Positions 17,163 to 25,844 of a stretch of 64,000 bases of DNA are shown here, piece by piece. The DNA comes from Chryseolinea sp. H1M3-3 (GTDB lineage Bacteria; Bacteroidota; Bacteroidia; Cytophagales; Cyclobacteriaceae), in contig NZ_JARKMY010000002.1 in the NCBI RefSeq assembly GCF_029360725.1, forward strand, positions 434,001 to 498,000. The letters are read 5' to 3'. Each line of letters starts with the position of its first letter. Positions within the stretch are counted from its first letter, which is position 1. The position numbers and the translations under genes were made by a program. Under the pieces are notes generated by a model. That model did not search any database. It was not told where the DNA came from and saw only the letters and a program-made list of their open reading frames with translations.

Positions 17163-18979
17163 GCATTGCAGTTTTGCTTTTGGGATTGTATTTGAATTCC
17201 CTGCAACAATGCTTGTATTTCCGTTTCGTAACCTTGTAGCTGCTGCAAGAAGATATCTTTCGCCTGTTTTACTATTCGATCAGAGAGATTTCGGTAGTAC
17301 CAAACACCCGCTAATAGGTTGCGACAAAATCCTTGAAGGTCTTTCAGTATTTTGTCATTTGCTTCCTGGAGGTCATTAATTTGCTCTTTTAGATAATCAA
17401 TGTTCAGGACTAATTCCTTGATAAACATGTGTGGACGTTCAGACGTACTTATAATGGATGTGCGGCCGTAAATATGATCGATGATTTCTTTAAGGGAGAC
17501 TACCTTGTCGAAATAAGCAATATTAGGGCCGGGACAGACGGTGACTGCCTCTAATTTTTTAATCGGGGGTAATTTATAATTGATAATAGCGGCATTCGTT
17601 AATCCAATACAAAGGCATTCTTTGGCAACGACTTCATTATACTTCTTTTCATATTCCTCAACAGGTAAGTTTAATTGTTGCAGTTGTTTAATTTTCTTTT
17701 TCTGATAAGTATGTGAAGCAGTGCAAATCGGTTCTTTTGTAAATTCGGTATTAGAGACGAGGTGCTTTTCGGTACACGGGCTTCCAGGTTTGCCTTTTGC
17801 TATTCTCGCCAGTTTTTCTTTTTCAGCGCTCGTACCCTTTAAATAATTAAATCTTATTCCCAAGGGAGAGTTTTTACTTAGCACAACATCTTTTTCCCGC
17901 GCATCGCGCAATAGTGATAGGGTTGGATCATCTACAGTGGTGGCCTCAGGACAAAGTAGAAATGGAGTTCCCCATCCGGTGCTTTCAATGTCATAATGTG
18001 AGGATAAAAAACTAGCTTCTTCGTAAGTACCGATTCCACCCTGCACGGATATCTTAATAGGATGGGGTTTTTCAAAAAGCGGAAAACCTTTTTCTTTTGC
18101 AGCAGGGTTGAAAAGCGTGAACAATGACGCAGAAAGTTCGTCGCGTTTTTCTTTAAACTCTTCGAGAATAGGACCCAATAAACTTCCATCTGTGGCAAAG
18201 GCATGCCCTCCACAATTCAAGCCTGACTCGATTCGGAATTCGCTGACCCAGATACCTTTCTTTGCGAGATACTTTCCTTGAATCATGGCTGATCGAAAAT
18301 CACTTACTTTAATAATTATTTTTTTATCAAAGTCACCGAAGCCTTTCGGCTGAAATGCATGAAATTTGTCAAGGTAGTTAAACAACCGCGGATTCAAGCC
18401 GGCAGAAAATACGATGGAGGAGTTTGTTAAGTCACTGAGGGCATACCCGCGGAGTGCAGCCAAGGCATCGGAGGAATCCGTCAACACATTACCATCTTTG
18501 TCATAATTATTTTTATCAACCTTCGTCATGATGTTGACATCGATTCGTCCGGGTCGCATTTGATCGCGGAGGCGGTTAGCAAGAACTGCCTTTTCAACTT
18601 TATCTTCCAGCGTTTGCATTTGTGTGTACGCGACCTTCAGTTTACTGTTGTCTGGTAGCAGCTCGAAATATTTGACAATATCCGATCCTGGCAAGAAGTC
18701 TGATGTTTTTAGCGCTTGAAATTGATCTGTGATAATGCGATGCACCAGGTTGAGGTAATCTGTAATTCTTTTAGCGCGATAATCATTTTCCGTTGAAGGG
18801 ATCGGATGGAACGGTATACCTGATTTCTCATAGTAGTGTTTTCGCATCAGCTCAATGAGTTTGTCTTCTATTATTGAAATCACTGAGTTAATTCCATACC
18901 GAGCAACTTTAAGAGGTGTATCTACTGTATATGCCAATCCCATGACGGGAATGTGAAAAGTATGCGGAGATGTATTCAT
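17159..18979 (-). CDS. Uncharacterised 606-residue Cys-rich protein, possibly a nitronate monooxygenase-like FMN barrel
   Basis: I do not recognise a characterised family. Residues about 1-30 (HIPVMGLAYTVDTPLKVARYG) and 240-350 (GLNCGGHAF at 253-261, VQGGIGTYEEA at 313-322, GWGTPFLLCPEATTVD at 335-350) recall the glycine-rich FMN-binding loops of nitronate monooxygenase-type TIM barrels, separated by a 200-residue insertion. A Cys-rich part follows (Cys402, Cys419, Cys455, Cys457, Cys482), which could hold an Fe-S cluster or metal, then a helical C-terminus (about 510-606). No signal peptide or membrane segment is seen, so it is cytoplasmic. The gene lies directly downstream of norB and has its own FNR-type dyad at class II spacing, so its expression should track NO reduction. 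Function is open. Confidence 0.75.
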   Translation of the reverse strand: MNTSPHTFHIPVMGLAYTVDTPLKVARYGINSVISIIEDKLIELMRKHYYEKSGIPFHPIPSTENDYRAKRITDYLNLVHRIITDQFQALKTSDFLPGSDIVKYFELLPDNSKLKVAYTQMQTLEDKVEKAVLANRLRDQMRPGRIDVNIMTKVDKNNYDKDGNVLTDSSDALAALRGYALSDLTNSSIVFSAGLNPRLFNYLDKFHAFQPKGFGDFDKKIIIKVSDFRSAMIQGKYLAKKGIWVSEFRIESGLNCGGHAFATDGSLLGPILEEFKEKRDELSASLFTLFNPAAKEKGFPLFEKPHPIKISVQGGIGTYEEASFLSSHYDIESTGWGTPFLLCPEATTVDDPTLSLLRDAREKDVVLSKNSPLGIRFNYLKGTSAEKEKLARIAKGKPGSPCTEKHLVSNTEFTKEPICTASHTYQKKKIKQLQQLNLPVEEYEKKYNEVVAKECLCIGLTNAAIINYKLPPIKKLEAVTVCPGPNIAYFDKVVSLKEIIDHIYGRTSIISTSERPHMFIKELVLNIDYLKEQINDLQEANDKILKDLQGFCRNLLAGVWYYRNLSDRIVKQAKDIFLQQLQGYETEIQALLQGIQIQSQKQNCNA

Positions 18980-19000
18980 GAAACGTTTTCGTTAAATGTT

Positions 19001-19044
19001 CAAAGTTGCAGAATTGCCAGGTCGCCTTATATGATTTAAATCAT
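19001..19044 (-). promoter_or_regulatory. FNR-type dyad ATGATTTAAATCAT (19031-19044) with -7 box CAACTTTG (19001-19008)
   Basis: This is a perfect 14-base palindrome, centred exactly 33 bp from the -7 box CAACTTTG (one mismatch to TAnnTTTG). It drives the 606-residue protein gene starting at 18979 and lies between that gene and norB. Confidence 0.75.
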
Positions 19045-19085
19045 AGGCCAGGGGAACATTGATCAACGAGATTTCAAGTTAGATT

Positions 19086-21410
19086 TTAAATCGTTACCTC
19101 CGCTTTGGCTGGTTGACTTGTGAAAGTCGTTTGATTGATAGATTTTAAATTCAAGGATGCTTTTATGACGATAAATACCAAGGGAAGAACGCCGCCTAAG
19201 GTAAATATGGAGCCTCCGATAATTCTTAACCAGGTAAGTGTTTGAAAACTATCCTGATCAATAAACTCATTCGAACGGGCAAACCATAAACCATGATCCA
19301 AAACTGCTTGAAATTGCAGGATCCCTGCAGGGAAAAGATCTAATAGTACCATCAGCATCAGGCCAATGTTTATGGACCAGAACGACAACCTAACCAGCAT
19401 TGTACTCCATTTTTTTACGTCCGATAGCAATTTCAAACAAAACAGAATTGCGGCAAGCGAAAGATTTCCATAAAGTCCCATTAAAGCGGCGTGACCATGG
19501 TTAACCGTCAGGTATGTACCGTGCTCATAATAGTTGGCAAGTGGAAGATTGATGATGAAGCCCATTACACCGGCGCCAAAGAAATTCCAAAAATTTACGC
19601 CCACCAGGAATAAAAAAACGTCGGATAACCCGAAGGTTGTGATGCTGTGTTTTCCGTTTTTACTCGCGATTGAATCGATGGCAAGCTTTGGCAATTTCTG
19701 AAAACGCCATGCTTCCAATGTGAGCAGAATTAACGGAACCACTTGAAGCGTTGAGAAGACTGAACCTAATGCCATTGTAGCTACGGGTTTGGCATTCCAG
19801 TAGAAGTTATGAGATATTCCAAGTAATCCTGAACCGAGGAATAATAGCGTTGCAAGATATATTACCCTAACCGCCGACTCTTTGCTCACCAATCCCATTA
19901 ATACCATAAAGTAGCCTACCAACACCGTTGTAAACACTTCAAAGAATGCTTCAGCCCACATGTGTATTACGCACCATCGCCAGAAGTCAGCAATTACAAA
20001 ATTAGTTCGGGGTGTAGCAATAAATCCTGATATCAGCAAAACCAGGATACTGACGGTGGTATATACAAGCCAGTTGGGAAGCGCCCAGGGTTGCTTTAAA
20101 GAAATGACTGGCTTTAAAGCTCTGTACAAAGTTATAGCCCACAACAAAAAGGAAAGAAATAACAAACCTTGCCAAACTTTGCCTGGCTCTACATATTCCC
20201 ATCCTTGGTTACCTAACCAGTACCAATACTTCGTAATGCCCATTGGACCTATATAAATTCCTACCACTGAGCCGACCACCAATACGGCCACCATCCAGAA
20301 AATAGTATTCACGTACCTTGTATGATGTTTCGGTTCTTTGACAATGAATGGCGTTATAAAAAGAGAAGCACCTATCCAGCATGCTGATATCCACAACAGT
20401 GATAATTGTACATGCCACCCACGGCTAATAGTAATTGGGAAAAGGTCACGCAAATCATAACCAAAAAAAACAGTGTAGTTTACAAAGTCATGGACGGTCA
20501 TGATACCTGCAATAACCTGGAATAAGAATACAATAATTGCGGCATAAAAAAACTTATAGGTAGCCCGTTGTGAAACAGTAGGTGCAAAATTTTCAACACC
20601 TTTCTGTGTCAATAGAGGACCTGAATTATCCAGAAAGGTACGGTCATTAAGTTTTTCCAGTCTTCCATGATAAAAGAGCACAATACCTAAGCCTATCATC
20701 AACCCTAGCGAGCCTACAATGGTCCAAATAACGACTGGAGTACCCGGAAGATTTCCAGCGTCGCGATCGAAAGGCCAATTGTGCGTGTAGCTATAGCTTT
20801 GGCCTGGGCGTTCTGCGCTGCATACCCATGCACCCCAGAAGAAAAAGGCAGCTAATTTTCTTGTTACCTCCTCACCGCCAACGTAGGACGCGTTTAATGA
20901 CTGTTGGTCACTGTCCGTTGTGAAGTATACCTTATAAAAATCTACCAGGCGTTGCGTCGCATATTCCTGAGCGGGTGTCAATTTTACTTGGTTGGTATAG
21001 GACTCGTACCGGTTTTGCCGTAAATCCCGTTTTACCTGCTCCTTCACTCCGAGAAATGCCAGTTTGCTTAAATCCGGTTCGTTACCATAGTACTCAGTCA
21101 AATAGATTGTAAGCTGATGGAGAGCCTGTGCAGTGAAATCAGGTCCGCGGTTTGCACCATCTCCGAACATGCTTCCGTAGTCCATAAGGGCAAGCCGTTG
21201 AAAAGCAGCCTGGCCTTCCAGTATCTCATCTTGTGAGAATACCGATTCATTCTCTTCATTCGTAAAGTTGGGAATGGGTGGAGCTTCATAGTACGTTTCA
21301 TATCCGATGATTCCGACACCGGTTATGCTTACAATGAAGATGATAGTAAGTGGTATCCACCACTTCTTGGGATTCATTAAGAAATGAATAAATCCTTTTT
21401 TTGGTTCCAT
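19086..21410 (-). CDS. norB: Quinol-dependent nitric oxide reductase (qNor), NorB with fused NorC-like extension
   Basis: The 774-residue membrane protein has the N-terminal extension typical of qNor (one membrane helix, then a periplasmic domain with QDEILEGQAAFQRLALMDYGS and WVCSAERPGQSYSYTHNWP) followed by a 12-helix haem-copper core. Histidines for the haems and FeB are seen in GWHVQLSLLWIS, IHMWAEAFFEVFTT and VNHGHAALMGLYG. It reduces 2 NO to N2O with electrons from quinol. It is monocistronic or leads into the 606-residue gene 106 bases downstream. An FNR-type dyad embedded in a larger inverted repeat lies upstream at 21459-21472. Confidence 0.95.
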   Translation of the reverse strand: MEPKKGFIHFLMNPKKWWIPLTIIFIVSITGVGIIGYETYYEAPPIPNFTNEENESVFSQDEILEGQAAFQRLALMDYGSMFGDGANRGPDFTAQALHQLTIYLTEYYGNEPDLSKLAFLGVKEQVKRDLRQNRYESYTNQVKLTPAQEYATQRLVDFYKVYFTTDSDQQSLNASYVGGEEVTRKLAAFFFWGAWVCSAERPGQSYSYTHNWPFDRDAGNLPGTPVVIWTIVGSLGLMIGLGIVLFYHGRLEKLNDRTFLDNSGPLLTQKGVENFAPTVSQRATYKFFYAAIIVFLFQVIAGIMTVHDFVNYTVFFGYDLRDLFPITISRGWHVQLSLLWISACWIGASLFITPFIVKEPKHHTRYVNTIFWMVAVLVVGSVVGIYIGPMGITKYWYWLGNQGWEYVEPGKVWQGLLFLSFLLWAITLYRALKPVISLKQPWALPNWLVYTTVSILVLLISGFIATPRTNFVIADFWRWCVIHMWAEAFFEVFTTVLVGYFMVLMGLVSKESAVRVIYLATLLFLGSGLLGISHNFYWNAKPVATMALGSVFSTLQVVPLILLTLEAWRFQKLPKLAIDSIASKNGKHSITTFGLSDVFLFLVGVNFWNFFGAGVMGFIINLPLANYYEHGTYLTVNHGHAALMGLYGNLSLAAILFCLKLLSDVKKWSTMLVRLSFWSINIGLMLMVLLDLFPAGILQFQAVLDHGLWFARSNEFIDQDSFQTLTWLRIIGGSIFTLGGVLPLVFIVIKASLNLKSINQTTFTSQPAKAEVTI

Positions 21411-21429
21411 AGGGTTAGATTATGGAATT

Positions 21430-21480
21430 CAAAATAGCCGTGTATTAAAAGTGCTCCTATGATTCAGGTCATAAGAGCAC
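21430..21480 (-). promoter_or_regulatory. norB promoter: dyad ATGATTCAGGTCAT (21459-21472) inside a 30-base inverted repeat; -7 box CTATTTTG (21430-21437)
   Basis: GTGCTC (21451-21456) and GAGCAC (21475-21480) flank the dyad so that each 12-base arm of the 30-base element matches with one mismatch. The -7 box keeps the TTTG core but lacks the leading TA; its centre lies 32 bp from the dyad centre. The longer arms make this the most extended dyad of the window. Confidence 0.7.
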
Positions 21481-21564
21481 TAAAAGCAATGAGAACGTAA
21501 AAGTTGAACTTAACTTTGAAGGTAATTGCCGATGGGGTGATTAGGGTGATGGATGTTAAAAACC

Positions 21565-21951
21565 TTAAGCATTCAAACCCATTCTATATTGAAAAACATT
21601 GGCAATCGTATCAGCACGCATTTTTACCTCATCGGCTTTTTCGCCGATAAAATTTTCGTCAACAGTTTCTTTAAAGAGTTCAAGCCAACGGCCGAAATGT
21701 TTTTTTTCAATAGGAAGGGGCAAATGTTTTTGCAATGGATTACCCCTATAGGTCTGATCGCCTAAAAGCATCGAGCTCCAGAAGTTATACATGGTGGGCA
21801 AATGATGGGGCCAATCGACATGACTAAATACAGGTCCCAATAATTCATCTGACTTTACTTTGTCATAGAACTTATCAACCATTGTTTTAATATCCTTCCG
21901 CTGCAGAATATCCTTTTTTTCAATTTTCATCTCTTTCGCAAAATTAGCCAT
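21565..21951 (-). CDS. Group III truncated hemoglobin
   Basis: The 128-residue protein matches group III truncated globins: a short N-terminus, FYDKVKSDELLGPVF in the early helices, NFWSSMLLGDQTYRGNP, and the proximal haem His in LQKHLPLP (His76), followed by HFGRWLELF. Globins of this group bind oxygen and NO, and Campylobacter Ctb is linked to nitrosative stress. The setting between norB and a fasciclin gene within an NO-response cluster suggests NO handling. I found no dyad of its own within the 110 bases upstream; it may be read through from the fasciclin gene. Confidence 0.9.
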   Translation of the reverse strand: MANFAKEMKIEKKDILQRKDIKTMVDKFYDKVKSDELLGPVFSHVDWPHHLPTMYNFWSSMLLGDQTYRGNPLQKHLPLPIEKKHFGRWLELFKETVDENFIGEKADEVKMRADTIANVFQYRMGLNA

Positions 21952-22061
21952 AACCCCTCTAATTGTTCCTGATGCTTGTTTGTTGTTTACTTAACTTGAA
22001 AGTCGGCAAGAAAGTGCGAGGGTGTATAATCTTTGTCAATAATAAATGAAAAATCTGTATG

Positions 22062-22616
22062 CTATTTGGGAAGAAGAACTGCGTCGATGATATGCACTAC
22101 TCCATTGGAAGCAGGTACAGTACCAATAACAGTTGCTCCGTTGATGGTAACTTTTCCACCGGAAACGCCGAACGTTACATTTTTACCATTCACCATGCCG
22201 AGTGACTGATTGTCCTGCAGGTTTTCAAGTTTATATACTCCGACAGCAACATGGTATTGCAAGACGTCTTGCAATTGTTCCTTTTGGTCGGGTTTCAATA
22301 GATTTTCAACAGTTCCTTCCGGAAGTTTATCGAATGCAGCATTAACGGGCGCAAAAACGGTAAACGGGCCCGCATTTGAAAGTGCATCAACAAGCTCGCC
22401 TGCTTTTACGGCGGCAACCAAGGTGGTGTGATCATTTGATGCGACAGCTACTTGCACCACATTTTTTTGGGATTCTGAATCTTCAACCGTTGATTGACCT
22501 CCGTCAAGGCTGGCTTCGGTTGGAGCCACTTTCTTGTCGCTTGTCGTCGTGGAACAATTTGATACAACTAGTCCTATGGCTACTAATATCAATAATGAAT
22601 AGAAGTTGGTTTTCAT
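22062..22616 (-). CDS. Fasciclin-domain (FAS1) lipoprotein
   Basis: Starting at 22616 the 184-residue product begins MKTNFYSLLILVAIGLVVSNC, a lipoprotein signal with Cys21; a longer frame to 22667 would add 17 residues in front of the signal and is unlikely. One FAS1 domain covers about residues 50-184, with the conserved blocks GPFTVFAPVNAAFDKLP and NGVVHIIDAVLLP. FAS1 proteins are surface or periplasmic adhesion or ligand-binding modules. Its promoter has an FNR-type dyad at class II spacing, so it belongs to the same regulon as norB; what a FAS1 lipoprotein does there is unknown. Confidence 0.88.
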   Translation of the reverse strand: MKTNFYSLLILVAIGLVVSNCSTTTSDKKVAPTEASLDGGQSTVEDSESQKNVVQVAVASNDHTTLVAAVKAGELVDALSNAGPFTVFAPVNAAFDKLPEGTVENLLKPDQKEQLQDVLQYHVAVGVYKLENLQDNQSLGMVNGKNVTFGVSGGKVTINGATVIGTVPASNGVVHIIDAVLLPK

Positions 22617-22639
22617 AACAGTATAATTTTGATACTGAT

Positions 22640-22683
22640 CAAATGTCATATGTAAAGCGGGAATCATATATGATTAAAATCAT
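22640..22683 (-). promoter_or_regulatory. FNR-type dyad ATGATTAAAATCAT (22670-22683) with -7 box GACATTTG (22640-22647)
   Basis: The dyad extends to an 18-base palindrome ATATGATTTTAATCATAT (22668-22685). Its centre is 33 bp from GACATTTG, which has one mismatch to TAnnTTTG. It drives the fasciclin lipoprotein gene. Confidence 0.72.
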
Positions 22684-22695
22684 ATCAGCCCTAGA

Positions 22696-23463
22696 TTATA
22701 AATCTTTTTTGATGAATATTCTTGTCCCAAGGAATAATGGAAATATGATCCACAAGGACAATACTCCGGTGGAAAAAAGCATGCCCCAATAGCTTCCAAA
22801 AAAATTCTGATAAAATGCGCCGGTATAGCCCATCAATGCTGAAATGTCGAGTTTGAGCAGCATCATGATGCGGGCCAGATCAATGGGATTCAAAGCCACC
22901 AGCGCAACCGTTAATTTTTCCAATGGGTAATCGCTGAAACTGTAAATAACCCAAAGCAACAAGCCATCGTAGATTAATGAAAAGTAAAACCAAAACAGTA
23001 ATGTTACACCAATCGCTTTTGCTTTATCCCGCGTGAGCACTGAGGCAAGAAATGCGAGCGAAACAAAAACCAGTGTTAGCATCAAACCCGTGTAAATCAA
23101 TGTTAAGCTGCTTGGGGTTACGCCATAGAGGATGATAGGGAGTCCGACACCGATCAGATAAGCAATGCATAGCGATAGGGCAGTTGAAATATATTCGCTC
23201 AGAAAAATGACTTTCCTGTTCACGGGTTGGGCCAACATCAATTCTATGAATTCGTATGAATTGTAAAAATGAATGGTGGTAAAAACGATGCTGACCAACG
23301 GTATGACCATGAGCACGATATTCATCAGACTCATAATAACTTTTCCAACGTCGCTATCCAACTGAAACAACGCTATGGTAGCAATCAGTAAAAAGAGTGT
23401 ATATAAGAGGATGAATCTTGTCCTTAGTATATCGTAAAAAATATATTTAATGATACGTGCCAT
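22696..23463 (-). CDS. nosY: NosY, ABC transporter permease of the nos operon
   Basis: The 255-residue protein has about six membrane helices and the layout of NosY, the permease that with NosF and NosD supports maturation of the CuZ site of N2O reductase. The start codon overlaps the end of nosF. It is the last gene of the nos run and ends about 80 bases after the fasciclin start region, on the same strand. Confidence 0.88.
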   Translation of the reverse strand: MARIIKYIFYDILRTRFILLYTLFLLIATIALFQLDSDVGKVIMSLMNIVLMVIPLVSIVFTTIHFYNSYEFIELMLAQPVNRKVIFLSEYISTALSLCIAYLIGVGLPIILYGVTPSSLTLIYTGLMLTLVFVSLAFLASVLTRDKAKAIGVTLLFWFYFSLIYDGLLLWVIYSFSDYPLEKLTVALVALNPIDLARIMMLLKLDISALMGYTGAFYQNFFGSYWGMLFSTGVLSLWIIFPLFLGTRIFIKKDL

Positions 23464-24191
23464 CAGTCCTGAAGTGTATGTTGCAAAGCATTTTGATTAA
23501 TATAAGCAGCCATTGCTTTTCCGAGACGTTCTTCTTGTGTCTCTTCTTTTAGATTAGCGATGGTATTGTTGTACTGAATTTTACCCTCAAATAGATAAAC
23601 AATATCGGTTGATAATTCGTCGAGATCACTGAGAATGTGAGATGAGATCATAATCAGTTTTCCCTTGTCTTTCTCTTTTAGAATTTTCTCCTTAAGAATT
23701 TCGACTGATACGGGATCGAGCCCTGCTGTAGGCTCATCCAAAATTAAAATCGGAGCATGAAACAGAAACGCCAGTGCTGCACTTACTTTCTGTCTCGTTC
23801 CGCCGGACAAAGCATGCATTCTTTTGTCCAGTATTTTTGAAAGATTAAATGCTTGTATCAATTCTTCGTCGGTGTCTTTGATATTTCTGCGAATGTTTTT
23901 CATCATGTCGATGATTTGGCCGATACGCATGTTTTCAGGATAACGTCCGATCTGCGGCATGTATCCGATCTTGTCACGATACTTCCAATGATTCTTGATG
24001 TTTTCGTTATCGACAATGATTTCTCCCGATGACGGTATCACCATTCCGAGAATCGATTTTATTAAAGTAGTTTTACCTGAGCCATTGGGTCCAATCAATG
24101 CATAGGATTTTCCTGCATCCATTGTGATATCGACCTGATCGAGCGCAAGTAGCTTACCGAAGTGTTTGTTAACTTTTTTTAGAACGATCAT
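23463..24191 (-). CDS. nosF: NosF, ABC transporter ATP-binding protein
   Basis: The 242-residue ATPase shows Walker A (GPNGSGKTTL), Q-loop, ABC signature (LSGGTRQKVSAALAF), Walker B (ILILDEPTAGLDP) and the switch His (ISSHILSDL). It powers the NosDFY complex, which supplies copper and sulfur for the N2O reductase centre. It overlaps nosD by 23 bases and abuts nosY, indicating tight translational coupling. Confidence 0.92.
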   Translation of the reverse strand: MIVLKKVNKHFGKLLALDQVDITMDAGKSYALIGPNGSGKTTLIKSILGMVIPSSGEIIVDNENIKNHWKYRDKIGYMPQIGRYPENMRIGQIIDMMKNIRRNIKDTDEELIQAFNLSKILDKRMHALSGGTRQKVSAALAFLFHAPILILDEPTAGLDPVSVEILKEKILKEKDKGKLIMISSHILSDLDELSTDIVYLFEGKIQYNNTIANLKEETQEERLGKAMAAYINQNALQHTLQD

Positions 24192-25416
24192 ACGGTTTCA
24201 TAGAAGGTGCATTGTCTTTCAAATTTTCCGGCGTTGCTACCGGTATAACTTTTTCTGCGCGGTCCATTAAAAGCACCAGAAAGCTTCTCCAAAGTAAAAC
24301 TGCTGAAGGAATCCGTTCCACAATCATGGCGTATAAGTTTACAGGACGAAAGGGAATATCTCCGATGCCATCCTTATTCATGTCATATCCCTGGTATTTA
24401 TCCCAATAGTTACCGTCGATTGTGTTGAGCACCATTGTACCATTGGTAGCGAGATCGAAAGTATTAGATGAAAAATTGTTTCTTTTGAATGTGTTGTCAT
24501 CGCAGCTAGCCTGTAACCGAATAGCATATCCGTTCTCGTAAAAATTATTGTTCTCAAACACAGTCCGGCTGACGCCTTCCTGATAAATTCCAATGGTGTT
24601 TTTTATGAAATGATTGCCAATTACTTCGCTGTCACGAATATCTTTTAACAACAGTCCATAGGCTGCCGCGCCCCAGTTTTGTTGAAATGTATTTCCATAC
24701 ATCTTTACATTCTTAGTGTACATTACTGCTACTCCGGCGCCGTTATTGATAAAGGAATTGTTTGTATACTCATCGTTGTGGGAGAACATAAAATGTAACC
24801 CGTAACGTAAATTTCTTTCACTGTGATTATTCTTGATAAAGGAATTGGTCACAAACTCAAAATAGATCCCATCGCGATGGCCTTCGATGCGATTGTTGTC
24901 GATAGTAATTTGTTCACACTTCCATAAGTGGATACCATTTCCAATTTCATATTCCGCAAGCGCACTCGCTTTAAGTTGATTGTTTTCTATTCTGCAATTG
25001 GAAGAGTTTGCGAAATAAATGCCGAAAAATGAATTGCTGAATTTATTGCCAATGATAGTGACCCGTTTGGAGTCCAGCACTTTGATAGCGGCCAGATCAT
25101 TCATGCTGGAAGTTCCTGTATCCCGAAATTCCAGTCCTGAAATATTAATGTCATTTGCATGAATGGTAAAAATTTCATGCTTGTGTTCGCCATCGAGAAT
25201 GGGGAAGTTTTCTCCGATGATGGTAATACTTTTTTCAATGATCAGATTTCCTTCTTTGTAGGTTCCAGATTTCACCAACACGGTATCGCCTGCTGATGCT
25301 AATTCGATAGCTCTTTTTAGAGAGCGTATTTGTCCATTGCTGTCAACAACAATCGTTTTTGATAGCAACAATAGCGGACAATAAATTAGCAGCAAACAAA
25401 GCAGTATGGTTTTCAT
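24169..25416 (-). CDS. nosD: NosD, periplasmic copper-binding beta-helix protein
   Basis: The 415-residue protein starts with a Sec signal (MKTILLCLLLIYCPLLLLS) and consists of repeated parallel beta-helix turns of the NosD/CASH type (many N-N-x-I and G-I-Y-F steps, such as NSFFGIYFANSSNCRIENN), with a short C-terminal membrane-proximal hydrophobic segment. NosD works with NosFY in the periplasm in assembly of the N2O reductase copper-sulfur centre. It starts at the stop codon of nosL. Confidence 0.92.
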   Translation of the reverse strand: MKTILLCLLLIYCPLLLLSKTIVVDSNGQIRSLKRAIELASAGDTVLVKSGTYKEGNLIIEKSITIIGENFPILDGEHKHEIFTIHANDINISGLEFRDTGTSSMNDLAAIKVLDSKRVTIIGNKFSNSFFGIYFANSSNCRIENNQLKASALAEYEIGNGIHLWKCEQITIDNNRIEGHRDGIYFEFVTNSFIKNNHSERNLRYGLHFMFSHNDEYTNNSFINNGAGVAVMYTKNVKMYGNTFQQNWGAAAYGLLLKDIRDSEVIGNHFIKNTIGIYQEGVSRTVFENNNFYENGYAIRLQASCDDNTFKRNNFSSNTFDLATNGTMVLNTIDGNYWDKYQGYDMNKDGIGDIPFRPVNLYAMIVERIPSAVLLWRSFLVLLMDRAEKVIPVATPENLKDNAPSMKPYDRSKKS

Positions 25417-25844
25417 TATTTATATTGTGTAACAAGCTCACCCCACACTAAATAGATTCCCTTCAGCTGCTTTTTTAATTCCTCCATGTTTTCTTTTTTT
25501 CCAAAAGCAGCAACCTGGCTTGCCATGGGACTTTTAATTTCTGACGATTTGAGGTAAAACGCATCGTTGGCCTCAATCAATTTTCCTGGTTCGGCAAAAT
25601 CAACAACCAGCCGATATTTATATTGCTCAGACGCTTCGTTGGAATTATAAAAACTCAACATACAATTCACGTCATCAAATTTGTAAACCTTACCTTTTTC
25701 GGTGACCAATTCCGCTCCGAATTTTTTATCCATCAGTGTCATTTTGCAGGTATGACATGCGTCTGTCCCATATTGAATAGGCTCAGGCTCTACGTTGCAA
25801 GACAACAAGGTAATGGTGAGGACAAGCGCAATTAAGACCTTCAT
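25416..25844 (-). CDS. nosL: NosL, copper chaperone lipoprotein
   Basis: The 142-residue protein has a lipobox (TLLSC, Cys16) and the NosL Cu(I) site CHTCKM (Cys30, Cys33, Met35), followed by FDDVNCMLSF. NosL delivers Cu(I) to N2O reductase. It overlaps both neighbours by a few bases, so it is translationally coupled within the nos operon. Confidence 0.93.
   Translation of the reverse strand: MKVLIALVLTITLLSCNVEPEPIQYGTDACHTCKMTLMDKKFGAELVTEKGKVYKFDDVNCMLSFYNSNEASEQYKYRLVVDFAEPGKLIEANDAFYLKSSEIKSPMASQVAAFGKKENMEELKKQLKGIYLVWGELVTQYK

Noticed and set aside
22027-22038. TAAT-N4-GTCA before the truncated globin gene
   Set aside because: One half-site is broken and no -7 box is found at the fixed distances, so no regulatory claim is made.
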